NCBI GenBank assembly: GCA_003427395.1
Contig: BFEA01000037.1
Coordinates: 4,835,712 to 4,857,835, forward strand
Length of the DNA: 22,124 bases
Direction of reading: 5' to 3'
Source of the DNA: Chara braunii
Lineage: Eukaryota; Streptophyta; Charophyceae; Charales; Characeae
The position numbers were made by a program, and so were the translations under genes. How positions within the stretch are numbered: the first letter of the stretch is position 1; every line of letters begins with the position of its first letter. The notes beneath the pieces were generated by a model that saw only the letters and a program-made list of their open reading frames with translations, was not told the origin of the DNA and searched no databases. Of this stretch, positions 1-8,058 are shown piece by piece.

Positions 1-280
1 TCCGATGGAATCCAAATAGATAAAGAAAATTCTTTGTTTGATTATTTTTCATGTTTTTAATTTTTTTTTTAATTGTAAAAAAAAATCAATAATTTAGGGT
101 GTTCATGTCAAAAGTTAATCATCGAAGATTTTAAATAAATCAATGAGTATTTCGCTTTTCTCTTCTTTTCTTTTATCTTTAATTCTTTCTCCCATTTTTA
201 ATTTGGATACTAAATTTAACTAAATGTTTCAAGCTTCATTTCAGCCCAGCTTGCGCCTAGTGCGGTCACTCATCTCGTCG
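1..280. other. AT-rich non-coding stretch
   Basis: Low-complexity A/T sequence with T-rich and pyrimidine-biased runs. No open frame of useful length and no recognisable RNA gene or repeat family member is visible. Confidence 0.6.
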
Positions 281-314
281 TCTTTGAGGGTTGCTTGAAA
301 AGTTCAGCGTGCCC

Positions 315-347
315 AAAATTAGGGGTGCCCTGAACCCCCCTAATTTT
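315..347. repeat. Perfect 11-bp inverted repeat (hairpin)
   Basis: AAAATTAGGGG at 315-325 pairs exactly with CCCCTAATTTT at 337-347 across an 11-nt loop. The stem is G-rich and flanked by A/T on the outside. A role (RNA fold, element end, or chance) cannot be decided from one copy. Confidence 0.7.
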
Positions 348-419
348 GTTGCCTGGTCTACCTGGAGTACCGTCAAAACACGGACTTATCTTTGAACCTA
401 AGATCCAAAACCCCAGCTT

Positions 420-449
420 TCAGGCGGCACACTGCTTGTGGCCGCCTGA
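420..449. repeat. Perfect 9-bp inverted repeat (hairpin)
   Basis: TCAGGCGGC at 420-428 pairs with GCCGCCTGA at 441-449. A further CAC/GTG pairing is possible inside after a one-base bulge. It lies about 70 bases after the hairpin at 315-347, in a stretch with other short inverted repeats (for example AGGGCG/CGCCCT at 532-545). Confidence 0.65.
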
Positions 450-1840
450 CAACGTAACTCGCAGCGTTGGCTGCTGACCAAGTATAACCAGGCAGCGAAC
501 CTTCTGGTTTTGACCTAGAGTTGACATCTGAAGGGCGGTCGCCCTAGCGAGGGAATCAACTCAGGTAGTAACTAGAGGGGTCGAGAGTCAGATCTAGAAA
601 CCGGGTAAAACCTAGGACAAGACGATTTACCCGTTATTGCGTAACCAATATGGGAACCACTGTTAATATAACAACACAGTGGGTCGGGCACGACGACAGG
701 CAACTTTGGATTGTGATATCAAGAGTTGAACACCCAAGGTCTCGGTTAGGACCCTCATTTGACGGGTTGAGTTCGCACGCGGACACCGACCCTGAAAACA
801 ACCAACGAATACATGGGCCAAAGACTAAGGGTGTGCGGGAAGGAAAGGTGTGTTGTCATACTTAAATATTTAATGTACTGTAGTACAGATAAAGTATCCC
901 CATTCCGAGTTATTAAATTGATTTCATGTGGGAGACCCGGGTTGAAATCCCGACAGTAATAATGAAAAGTGAGGTGACGACGTCAATCCTGAAACCACAT
1001 TTCATTCCAGGATTCGGATTTGACGATTTGCTTGTCAGAAAATATTTTTTATTTGCATACAGTTCTCCAAGAAACGGGGACGTCGCTTAATGGGGTCTGG
1101 GATACTGTCGGACCAAAAACCCTTACAAGGGTATTTGACCATGCTTTTGCATTTGACACAGTGACGACGTCGGCTACCATGACGGAGTCAGTCTGGAATG
1201 GAAAGGGTGTGCACGCTTGAGCGTGACACTCGAAAACGAATTCCTCGGCCAATGAGGCCGGAACGAATCGGTGAGAAAATTTCGAGAGTATGAGCACACG
1301 TTATTATGACGCGCGCTGTGATGATTAGGATAAGTAGTAATACCCCTCGACAGAAGAAGTCAAGGGGTCAGTTGGGTTAATGTTATGTCAGGTAGATCTA
1401 CGAAACACACTGAGACTTGGTCTGATACCTGTCTGTCTACCGGTACCAGGTGTTTAAATTTTCGACTTTCTTCTTCCCGTACTCGGCCTCCGAGTCGAGT
1501 ACCCGCCACATCTACCTCTACGTGGAGTGATACGGGCCTACCTACTACTTGAGTGTTTTTAGGCGGCTCTTTAGTGCCGCGAACATCTTTTCCCGCCACT
1601 TGAGTGTTTTCCCTGACCGCGACCCTCAATGTCCCGACCACGGCTAAGTATCGGTACTTCGGGCCTACCGGTCTACCAAGTGCCCTTGCTGGTCACACAC
1701 ACACACGCTCAAGCCGACGAGCACACAGGCGGACACGCGGACCAGCAAGCGTGCACACACGCACAAGCTAGAACGGGCTCAGGCCGCTGGTTGGACTGAG
1801 CCCCGCTAATATATACGAAGTAGAGCTGCTCCCCTTCTAC
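450..1840. other. Unassigned stretch with short ORFs and small hairpins
   Basis: No gene is recognised. The longest frames are 93 aa on the minus strand (1360-1641), 82 aa minus (1049-1297) and 71 aa plus (650-865); none resembles a family I know. The 93-aa frame contains two NTQV(A/V)G(K/R) motifs, which reflect a direct DNA repeat (ACTTGAGTGTTTT near 1547 and 1598). Short inverted repeats recur, including ACCCCT...AGGGGT near 1342-1370. The composition is more complex than the microsatellite regions, so this may be an old, decayed mobile element, but nothing confirms that. Confidence 0.35.
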
Positions 1841-1847
1841 CCAAAGT

Positions 1848-1933
1848 GGGAGCTAGCTCAGTAGGTTCAGATGCAAGACTATCATGCGACAGACCCAGGG
1901 ATCGAATCTTCCCGACCACCAGAGCTAGCTCCC
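1848..1933 (+). tRNA. tRNA-like sequence (tRNA-derived repeat or pseudogene) inside a 12-bp inverted repeat
   Basis: TAGCTCAGTAGG at 1854-1865 fits the RNA polymerase III A box (TRGCNNAGNNGG). GGATCGAATCT at 1899-1909 matches 9 of 11 positions of the B box (GGTTCGANTCC), and the A-B distance is normal for a tRNA. The segment ends in ACCACCA. I could not draw a full cloverleaf: the acceptor arms pair poorly and the anticodon arm is unclear, so it is not called as a working tRNA. The region is bracketed by GGGAGCTAGCTC (1848-1859) and GAGCTAGCTCCC (1922-1933), a perfect 12-bp inverted repeat. A SINE head or tRNA pseudogene is the likeliest reading. Confidence 0.4.
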
Positions 1934-1967
1934 TTTTACAAGGAGCTTTATTTTTAGTTTTCCCCGG

Positions 1968-2056
1968 TTGCGGTCGGCCGGGACTTGAACCCGTGACCTC
2001 CGTGGGGGTTAGTTAGTTAGTTGAGCCTACGCCCCGGATCCCACAACTGGCTCCAC
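1968..2056 (-). tRNA. Possible tRNA-derived segment (B box and T arm only)
   Basis: On the minus strand GGTTCAAGTCC (complement of 1981-1991) matches 10 of 11 B-box positions and sits in a G/C stem like a T arm (CGGG...CCCG). The A box is weak and an in-between TTAG repeat (near 2010-2023) breaks the anticodon region. Together with the tRNA-like segment ending about 35 bases upstream, it suggests tRNA-derived repeats lie head to head here. Not a functional tRNA call. Confidence 0.25.
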
Positions 2057-2153
2057 AGGTAAGTTAGTAGATAGATTCTGTTAGTAGTTAGATTTCTTTT
2101 GCTTTTCTTTTCTTTTGTGTTTATTAGTTAAATTTCGTTTTCCTTTTGATTAG

Positions 2154-2179
2154 TTTTTTTTTTTTTTTTTTTTTTTTTT
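2154..2179. repeat. Poly-T run (26 T)
   Basis: Uninterrupted T tract following a T-rich 2095-2153. On the minus strand this is a poly-A run and could be the tail of a retroposed sequence, but no matching body is recognised. Confidence 0.8.
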
Positions 2180-2510
2180 AATCTCGTGATTTCTCTTTGG
2201 GATTCGCTTTTACGAATCTACCTCAGGAACCAGGGCGGATTCGGTTTGGTAGTGCAGCAACGAACTGACTGAGGTCGTGAGTGACCGGCGGCCTGGACAT
2301 CGACGCCACGACATCGATACTCGCGAAGTTGGGGGAGTCTGGGCACAACAAGGAGCGAGAGGGGCACTTAGAGAGAGTAACGGAAGGGGGAGTCACGCGA
2401 AGATGGTAGCGCGCGTGAGCAGGAGAAGTGGCGCAAGCAGAAGAAGTGGCAAAGTACGAGAAGTGGCGCAAGCAGGGAGAAGTAGGAAAGGGGAGAAGAA
2501 GTAGAAAGGA

Positions 2511-2522
2511 GAGAAGAAGAAG

Positions 2523-2552
<30 letters not shown>
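2511..2552. repeat. (GAA)n microsatellite
   Basis: About 14 GAA units inside a longer purine-rich stretch (about 2440-2570). On the minus strand it reads as a pyrimidine tract and yields a meaningless poly-leucine frame. Confidence 0.95.
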
Positions 2553-2554
<2 letters not shown>

Positions 2555-2583
2555 GGAGATGGGAAGAAGGATCGTTGCGACGG

Positions 2584-2770
2584 AGGTAGATTGTTGTAAT
2601 TATCGATCTTGAGTAAGCGCGCGTCATCAGCCCGCGCTGATTACATCCCGACCCTTCGCGCACGCCTCCGTCGCTCCTACCGATTGAATGGGCCGGTGAA
2701 GTGTCTAGATTGCGGTGATCTCGGCGGTTTGCCACTGGGGGTGCTATGAAAGGTTCATTGAACCTTATCA
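2584..2770 (-). repeat. Dispersed exon-like module, copy A
   Basis: About 190 bp clearly related to 4631-4832 (same strand) and to part of 20553-20661 (opposite strand). Shared landmarks in sense (minus) order are GGTTCAATGAAC, a CATAGCACC-like block, ACACTTCACCGG, CATTCAATCGGTAGG, CAGCGCGGGCTGAT and TCAAGATCGA. The start is preceded on the minus strand by a pyrimidine tract and ATAAG|GTTCAATG, which looks like a 3' splice site. This copy has an open frame (FNEPFIAPP...), but the others carry stops, so coding is not supported. Confidence 0.7.
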
Positions 2771-2773
2771 CGA

Positions 2774-2858
2774 AAGGGGGAGAGGAAGAAGAAGAAGAAG
2801 AAGAAGAGGAGGAAGGAGGAGGATAGGAAAAGGAAGAGGGGAGGAGAGAGCACTTACC
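2774..2858 (-). promoter_or_regulatory. Putative 5' splice site plus pyrimidine tract (minus strand)
   Basis: Minus-strand sequence reads GGTCAG|GTAAGTG (GTAAGT at 2857-2852), a near-perfect donor consensus, followed by about 75 nearly pure pyrimidines up to the start of exon-like copy A. If both sites were used, the intron would be only about 90 nt. Prediction from sequence alone. Confidence 0.45.
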
Positions 2859-2933
2859 TGACCGTACGATCAGACGATTGCAACGCCGCCGACGACGACG
2901 GTGGCGACAGCGAGGGAGCGAGAGAGAGAAAAC

Positions 2934-2950
2934 GGGTAAGTCTCTTACCC
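2934..2950. repeat. Perfect 7-bp hairpin with donor-like arms
   Basis: GGGTAAG (2934-2940) and CTTACCC (2944-2950) flank a 3-nt loop, so a GTAAG donor-like motif is present on both strands. Confidence 0.6.
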
Positions 2951-2987
2951 CACGGCTAACCTAACATTACTCCCATCAATAGCGTGA

Positions 2988-3035
<48 letters not shown>

Positions 3036-3036
3036 A
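2988..3036. repeat. (AAAT)n microsatellite
   Basis: About 12 uninterrupted tetranucleotide units. Confidence 0.95.
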
Positions 3037-3075
3037 GCAAACGAATCTAACGCTACAACGTGGGAATGTACATCA

Positions 3076-3090
3076 TGTGTGTGTGTGTGT

Positions 3091-3133
<43 letters not shown>
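3076..3133. repeat. Compound (TG)n-(GA)n microsatellite
   Basis: TG units at 3076-3092, then GA units at 3095-3133. The same TG-then-GA order recurs at 3591-3619 and 13781-13868. Confidence 0.95.
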
Positions 3134-3138
<5 letters not shown>

Positions 3139-3590
3139 CTTCTTTCTCTTCTAAGTCCATCATCTCTTCCTCACCGTCTCGCTACCTAACTTCTCAGCAT
3201 CTGCAGACTACAAGAGAAGAGGGAGAGTTGTGACTCGGGACTTGACGACATAGGATCCGGACACGACATGGGATTCAAACATTTGACGAGGAATTATCTG
3301 GGACTTGTAACGAAGACTTGGTGTTGACGACATTCCCATCCCCCCCCCCCTTCTTCTTCGTCTGCTCCCTTCCTCTTCGTCTATGTATGGCGGGGACTGG
3401 CGCATCGTCCTGTGTAAGCGCCAGACCCCTTCACACCAGGAACGATGATGATCTGTGTTGGCACTGTTGGGGCTGCATTGCAATAGTGATGTATTCGGAT
3501 CATTGGTATCCAAGTATCCCGCTACGCTACCTTGTACTTTGTATGAGAGGTAGGTGCTTGTCCTGATCTGCACCTTTATAGAACGCAACG
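3134..3590. other. No gene recognised; C11 run at 3340-3350
   Basis: Short frames on both strands show no family resemblance and run into neighbouring microsatellites. An 11-base C tract at 3340-3350 is the only simple repeat. Presumed spacer or decayed module. Confidence 0.4.
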
Positions 3591-3619
3591 GTGTGTGTGT
3601 GTGTGTGTGAGAGAGAGAG
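3591..3619. repeat. Compound (GT)n-(GA)n microsatellite
   Basis: GT units to 3609, then GA units with slight interruptions to about 3629. Confidence 0.9.
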
Positions 3620-3719
3620 CGAGAGAGGGAGGGACTGACTACCAACTCCGAGTACAACGCACCCCAGCGACACTGCATCGGGTCGGAAAGATAGCTTGCA
3701 TACATTCTATCTGTTTTTA

Positions 3720-3720
<1 letters not shown>

Positions 3721-3807
<87 letters not shown>

Positions 3808-3808
3808 T
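3721..3808. repeat. (ATT)n microsatellite
   Basis: Roughly 29 ATT units with one GTT interruption. It is the first of five long ATT arrays in the left half, all with this polarity on the plus strand. Confidence 0.95.
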
Positions 3809-3846
3809 TACTACCGTACTTTGATCTTGGCAAGGATCATCGCTGT

Positions 3847-3896
3847 GCAATAGGGAGAGAAAGAGGGATTGAAGAGAGGAGGAGAGGAGAAAAGAA

Positions 3897-3931
<35 letters not shown>

Positions 3932-3946
3932 ATGAGGGCACTTACC
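3847..3946 (-). promoter_or_regulatory. Putative 5' splice site, (TGA)n and pyrimidine tract (minus strand)
   Basis: Minus strand reads ACAAG|GTAAGTG (GTAAGT at 3945-3940). It is followed by an (ATC)n array (plus strand TGA units, 3897-3931) and then a C/T tract (3847-3896). Confidence 0.4.
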
Positions 3947-4123
3947 TTGTATTGGCGACGGTCTGTAAAGGCGACATTTTAAGTACTTCGGGCTGACGCT
4001 GATGTCAACTGTTGCATCGTCAGTTAGTATGTTAGTAGTAGCAGTGTAGGGAGTAGGCTGGGCGCCGAGCACCGGGTAAGGGAGATAGGGCCTGGACGCC
4101 CATGTTGGTGGTGGTGAGAGCAA
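3946..4123 (-). other. Exon-like open segment ending at a splice donor
   Basis: A minus-strand frame opens with ATG at 4123 and stays open to the donor at 3945. It contains LTDDATVDISVSPKYLK. A plus-strand segment near 21460-21510 encodes a similar TDDDVNISPKY, and DNA landmarks (GGCGCCCA, CCTAC) are shared with 18385-18400 and 20910-20925. This suggests a common ancestral exon-like module. No known protein family is recognised. Confidence 0.35.
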
Positions 4124-4280
4124 GCTCTCCGTGACATTGGGCCTCGTTACTACGAAACCTCGATTAGTGTATTATCGGTGTGATGCTGCTCTTTGGACAC
4201 AGTGTGACCAGTTGGCTTTCAATGTGACGGTGTGATCTGGGATTGTCATCTCGCTGTTGCTTATTTTCCTTACAATATCA

Positions 4281-4284
4281 ATTA

Positions 4285-4342
<58 letters not shown>

Positions 4343-4368
4343 TTATTATTATTATTTTATTATTATTA
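4281..4368. repeat. (ATT)n microsatellite
   Basis: Long ATT array with two TTTT interruptions near its 3' end. Confidence 0.95.
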
Positions 4369-4424
4369 ACTCTGCTATCGTTATGTCGCCATGATTACGA
4401 CTATGTTGATACAAGGAAACAAGG

Positions 4425-4584
4425 ATGGTGAAACGAGGGAAAGGAGAAAGAAGAGGCGCAACGAGAAGAGGAGGAAGAAGAAGGAGGAGGAAAAGAAAGG
4501 AGAGAAATGAGGAGAAGAGGAGGAAGGAGAAGAAGACGAAGGGCTAGCACACGCTACAGTAAAGAATCCAACGGGTCACTTACC
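4425..4584 (-). promoter_or_regulatory. Putative 5' splice site plus pyrimidine tract (minus strand)
   Basis: Minus strand reads CCCAG|GTAAGTG (GTAAGT at 4583-4578), then after about 35 nt a C/T-dominated tract of about 120 nt (plus strand 4425-4545, almost all purine). Confidence 0.45.
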
Positions 4585-4822
4585 TGGGTTGAAAAGGATC
4601 CGGGTGGCCTCCCCGAGGCTCATAGCAACGAGGATAGATTGTTGTAATTCTCGATCTTGAACGAGGAGTGCCTACTAAGCGTGAGATATCAGCCCGCGCT
4701 GGTATCGTCCCTGCTTTGGTACGTACCAGTCGTCGCTCCTAACGATGGAATGATCCGGTGAAGTGTCTGGATTGCGGAGAATTCCGCCGATTGCCGCTGA
4801 AGGTGCTGTGATAAGTTTATTC

Positions 4823-4825
<3 letters not shown>
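4584..4825 (-). repeat. Dispersed exon-like module, copy B, bounded by splice-like sites
   Basis: Related to 2584-2770 across nearly its whole length. On the minus strand a pyrimidine-rich tract and ATGATAAG precede GTTGAATAAAC (entry at 4825), and the segment ends at CCCAG|GTAAGTG (4584), giving a 242-nt exon-like unit. All three frames are closed by stops near the start or middle (two adjacent TAGs in the best frame), so it would be a non-coding or 5' leader exon. A fresh ATG lies near the end (ATGAGCCTCGGGGAG), open to the donor. Confidence 0.5.
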
Positions 4826-4853
<28 letters not shown>

Positions 4854-5020
4854 GATAAGGTTGCCATTGGTGAGCCTGCAGGAAGGATCTTTGACACATA
4901 AGCGACTGTTCTTCGGGGTGAAATATGCATGGTTGGGGACGACACTGACCAGCGACACCCGAACACAACGCATCCCCACTTTGACTGTACAAAATCAGAA
5001 ACATAACTTGTGTACGTTCA

Positions 5021-5033
5021 ATTTTATTATTAC

Positions 5034-5073
<40 letters not shown>

Positions 5074-5137
5074 TTGATCAGTGTTATTATTATTATTATT
5101 ATTATTATCATTATATTATTGTTATCATTATTATTTA
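5021..5137. repeat. (ATT)n microsatellite, interrupted
   Basis: ATT units with a GATCAGTG interruption near 5075-5083 and ATC variants. Confidence 0.95.
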
Positions 5138-5389
5138 TGATTATCGACTTCATTTTAGTTACGAATTCGACTATGTGCCAACGGAAAAAAAAATCCGCCA
5201 AAAAAAGGGGAAGAATGACTGTGGGAAAAGGGAAGGATACCACGAGTGGAGGACGTATGAGTTGAGCGAGTGGCCTGAGAAGATGTTCGAGTAGATGGTA
5301 GTAAATGTGGGAAGAGGAAAGACAAGCACGCAAAATGGAAGGAGTTGAGTGTGCGGAAAGTTGACAACAACGAGGAGGGGGAGGAAAGC
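5138..5389. other. Unassigned; no gene recognised
   Basis: Frames here are extensions of microsatellite frames. An A9 run lies at 5186-5194. The stretch is purine-rich towards 5390. Confidence 0.4.
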
Positions 5390-5471
5390 AAAACAAGGAA
5401 GGAGGCAGGCAAAGGAATAGAAGAAGAGGAAGGAGAAGAGGAGAAAAGGAAGGGAGATTTGCCTACTTACC
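5390..5471 (-). promoter_or_regulatory. Putative 5' splice site plus pyrimidine tract (minus strand)
   Basis: Minus strand reads GCAACG|GTAAGTAGG (GTAAGT at 5470-5465), directly followed by a C/T tract (plus strand 5390-5458). The preceding minus-strand segment is open and ends in a LAHPIVGRS-containing frame that weakly echoes the HSIGRSD part of copy A. Confidence 0.4.
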
Positions 5472-5577
5472 GTTGCTGTACAGGCCCCACGCTCCTTCCA
5501 ACGATAGGATGAGCAAGATCGGATGAATCTACGGCTAGAACATGGAAATATGCACTGCTACACTTGTTTGTTTGGAT

Positions 5578-5965
5578 ACGTAGAACTGAGCGTAAGTGTG
5601 TGCGGAAACAAAAGAGAAGAAAGAGACAACTACAAACAAAACAGACAGACTGACGACGACAAACAAAATCGACAGACAGACAAGCTAGACAAACGGACCA
5701 AGACATAGACACAACGTGACCCACATACAAACAATATGACACATGTGTGGACCTGTCTCTTATACACATCTAGATGTGTATAAGAGACAGACGTAGAACT
5801 GAGCGTAAGTGTGTGCGGAAACAAAAGAGAAGAAAGAGACAACTACAAACAAAACAGACAGACTGACGACGACAAACAAAATCGACAGACAGACAAGCTA
5901 GACAAACGGACCAAGACATAGACACAACGTGACCCACATACAAACAATATGACACATGTGTGGAC
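5578..5965. other. Assembly artefact: Nextera adapter junction between two identical 175-bp copies
   Basis: CTGTCTCTTATACACATCT at 5753-5771 is the Tn5 mosaic-end adapter used in Nextera libraries. It is followed immediately by its exact reverse complement at 5772-5790, the structure of a mate-pair circularisation junction. The 175 bp before it (5578-5752) and after it (5791-5965) are identical base for base as I read them. One copy plus the adapter (213 bp) is therefore most likely not in the genome. The well-known adapter peptides (MCIRDR, SYTHLDVYKRQ) appear in the translated frames and are not real proteins. Confidence 0.97.
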
Positions 5966-6395
5966 AATGTGGCTCACACACACACAACAGATGTACACGG
6001 GTGCTGTGAGACACACACAGATGCTAAGACAAATGTTTTGCAACAACAGGTACTGGGCACAAGGTCCTAGGCACTGAGGGGCTGGATGCAGACCACACCA
6101 GGTTAGTCCAACGCTGTAAAGGGCTAGCCAGCCCCCACTTCGATAGATACTCGTTTTGCATGAAAGTGTGGAAGTGTTGAGGCGCTTGTGTGCCATATAT
6201 GATTGAGCTGCGTCGGGTTGTGAGCAGTGCTAAGAGAGGAAAGAGAGTTGAACGCTGGCCGGAAGAAGGGCAACCATAGATACGCCAACACCAGTTAGCA
6301 GCGGTAGCAGGGATAGTTAGTGCCTGTGAGTGGTATTCAGAAGTAGAACCCCAAGTGATAAGGGAGTGTGCTTGCAGAAGAAAGAGAGTAGACCA
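5966..6395. other. Spacer, no gene recognised
   Basis: Begins with CA-rich sequence and has no recognisable coding signal. The 117-aa minus-strand frame over this stretch extends into the duplicated artefact and is not supported. Confidence 0.4.
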
Positions 6396-6399
6396 TGAC

Positions 6400-6470
6400 T
6401 ATAGACAAGGGGGGGAGAAGAGAAGCAGAACAAAAGAGAAGAGAGAGAAGTAAGGTATGATGGAACTTAC
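6400..6470 (-). promoter_or_regulatory. Putative 5' splice site plus pyrimidine tract (minus strand)
   Basis: Minus strand reads CAACAG|GTAAGTTCC (GTAAGT at 6470-6465) followed by a C/T-rich tract (plus strand 6400-6460). It would end the small first-exon-like ORF at 6471-6545. Confidence 0.45.
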
Positions 6471-6545
6471 CTGTTGAAGCGTTGTTCTGGATGGATGACT
6501 GCTGCAGACTTCCTCGCACAGGACGCCGTGACAGTGCTTCCGCAT
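6471..6545 (-). CDS. Putative 25-codon first coding exon (unrecognised)
   Basis: ATG at 6545 (minus) opens a frame of exactly 25 codons, beginning MRKHCHGVLCEEV, and ends in phase 0 at CAG|GTAAGT. It lies 43 nt downstream of a TATAAAT motif. A diverged copy of promoter and start occurs about 790 bp away (ATG at 7333, MRKRCHNDLCKSA), with the same initial Met-Arg-Lys-X-Cys-His pattern. The product is not recognised and no second exon could be matched with confidence. Alternatively this is a promoter-proximal non-coding exon in which an ATG happens to be open. Confidence 0.35.
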
Positions 6546-6587
6546 GGCTTCCGCAGGAATGAATGAGAGGTTGTGCGCGACCTCTTC

Positions 6588-6740
6588 ATTTATACTTTTG
6601 TGACTCGTTGGTCTGCCCTGTTCCCTGGCCCGCGGTGTACACAGTCCCTGACGGTACTCGCTTGACTAAACCGGACTGGCTGGACTAGGGCTGATTGAAC
6701 CGTGCCGCATCCCCGGTAAGAGAAAAGAGGGGGAGGCAAA
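6588..6740 (-). promoter_or_regulatory. Promoter-like module 1 (TATAAAT)
   Basis: Minus-strand TATAAAT at 6594-6588 is followed by GAAGAGG and, 43 nt on, by ATG. Upstream blocks GAGTACCGT, CAGTCC and GCGG are shared in order with 7376-7500, so the whole ~260-bp unit (about 6480-6740) is a diverged tandem duplicate of about 7290-7500. Confidence 0.45.
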
Positions 6741-6935
6741 CAGGCACGAACATACGAACTGTCGAACAGACAGTCGAACACCGGCAACCAGACAGATTGC
6801 AACAGACAGGCAAACTGGATAAACAGACAGATTTGACGGACATAAGGACTGGATGAACAGATAGATTCGACAGACAGATAGACAGAAAAGTGAAAACACA
6901 GACAGACGGACCTACAACAAACAAACAGGCGCGGT
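6735..6935. repeat. Degenerate ACAG/GACAGACA-rich tract
   Basis: Loosely repeated CAGACAGA-type tetranucleotides. Similar tracts occur at 5640-5700 and 7560-7690. The complementary CTGT/TGTT form is on the plus strand at 18535-18650 and 20325-20440. Confidence 0.7.
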
Positions 6936-7246
6936 CTGAGACAGTCATGCACAGATTGGGGCAAACAGACCCAGTTTGGGACGGTGAACACACAGTTATG
7001 CAGTGACTCAGACGCATCCACGCAGTCATGTAGTGAAGCAAAAATACAGTCACAGCCGCACAAAATCTGTGAACCACGCAGTCATAATCACACAAGATAT
7101 GTAAGGGAGGGGCACGGACTATGACGTACGCAGAGGGACACGGACAGTGACAGACACGGTCCCGTTGTCATACACAGATGCAGATGCACTGCGACACGCA
7201 CACTACACTGCACCTACAGTTATGGCGACCAGGGCCGCACTTGCCA
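6936..7246. other. Spacer, no gene recognised
   Basis: CA-rich, with recurring CACAG words. The long minus-strand frames (6590-7095) consist of low-complexity Cys/Ser/Val-rich sequence caused by the ACAG tract and look non-coding. Confidence 0.4.
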
Positions 7247-7333
7247 CTATAGCCATGGCCAAACTCTTTCAGCCCACTTAGATTTTGGGCTTCCTGCAGA
7301 CTTGCACAAATCGTTGTGGCAGCGCTTCCTCAT
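7247..7333 (-). pseudogene. Small ORF paralogous to the 6471-6545 exon start
   Basis: ATG at 7333 (minus) opens a 28-codon frame (MRKRCHNDLCKSA...) ending in TAG at 7249-7247. The first ~13 residues align with MRKHCHGVLCEEV of the neighbouring copy, then the similarity fades. No GTAAGT donor is present at the equivalent place, so this copy would not splice like the other. It is probably a decayed duplicate. Confidence 0.35.
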
Positions 7334-7375
7334 GGCTCACGCATGAAGGAAGGCATGACTGGGTGTTGCCTCTTG

Positions 7376-7500
7376 ATTTATAATTCTGATTGGTATAGGG
7401 CTGCCCTTTCCATCGACCCTGAGTGTCCACGGTACTCACCTGATTAAGCCTGGACTGACCGAGAAGGTACCATTGACCGCATGGGGGAGTACAATTGACT
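7376..7500 (-). promoter_or_regulatory. Promoter-like module 2 (TATAAAT)
   Basis: Minus-strand TATAAAT at 7382-7376 is followed by CAAGAGG and by ATG at the same 43-nt spacing as module 1. Upstream it shares GAGTACCGT, CAGTCC and GCGG blocks in the same order. Confidence 0.45.
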
Positions 7501-7933
7501 CAATGCGGTTGAGCTGCTAAGACAAACTCCAACATCTACACTAGCCTACGACTGAAAACAGCCGGACTGACAGACAGTCCGGGCCAAACTTTCTGAATCA
7601 AACAACAAATAAACAGACTGGGACAGACCAGCGGACTGTCTGAAGCAGGTAAAACAGATAGACCGTCTAGGACAGGCAGACAGACTGCCTGAAGGTAACA
7701 AGCGGGCTTACATCAACGAAGGAGACAAAGCAGAAAACTATCAGGCACATAAACAGACGTCGGTAGAATTATGCATTGACTCTATGGTAATGATGGTAAG
7801 GCTATGCCTAAGACATCAAATTCGGGTTGCTGTGCACTTACTTGACAGAAAACCATAGTGCAATGCTACATTTGGATGTGGGAGTGTCTATATGAGTCAC
7901 ATGTGTCTGACGGTACGGGATTCTGGGGTTAGC
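7501..7933. other. ACAG-rich spacer, no gene recognised
   Basis: Degenerate GACAGAC words dominate 7560-7690. The remainder has no recognised feature. Confidence 0.4.
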
Positions 7934-8012
7934 TATTATTATTATTATTATTATTATTTTATTATTATTATTTTATTATTATGATTATTGTTATCATTAT
8001 TATTATTATTAC

Positions 8013-8058
<46 letters not shown>

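Noticed and set aside
920-956. Third tRNA-like site (GGTTGAAATCC, B-box-like)
   Set aside because: Only the T-arm resemblance is fair; the A box is poor and no cloverleaf can be drawn.
2223-2771. 182-aa minus-strand ORF with poly-leucine
   Set aside because: The middle is the translation of a GAA/TTC microsatellite and the ends are a dispersed repeat whose other copies contain stops. It is not supported as a protein.
3803-5396. ORFs rich in Ile or Tyr runs
   Set aside because: Poly-Ile and poly-Tyr come from (ATT)n read in different frames. No non-repeat domain is attached.
5467-6196. Minus-strand ORFs of 65-117 aa with Cys/Val/Ser-rich sequence
   Set aside because: They span the Nextera adapter and its false duplication and translate ACAG-rich repeats. 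Adapter peptides are present in the shorter ones.
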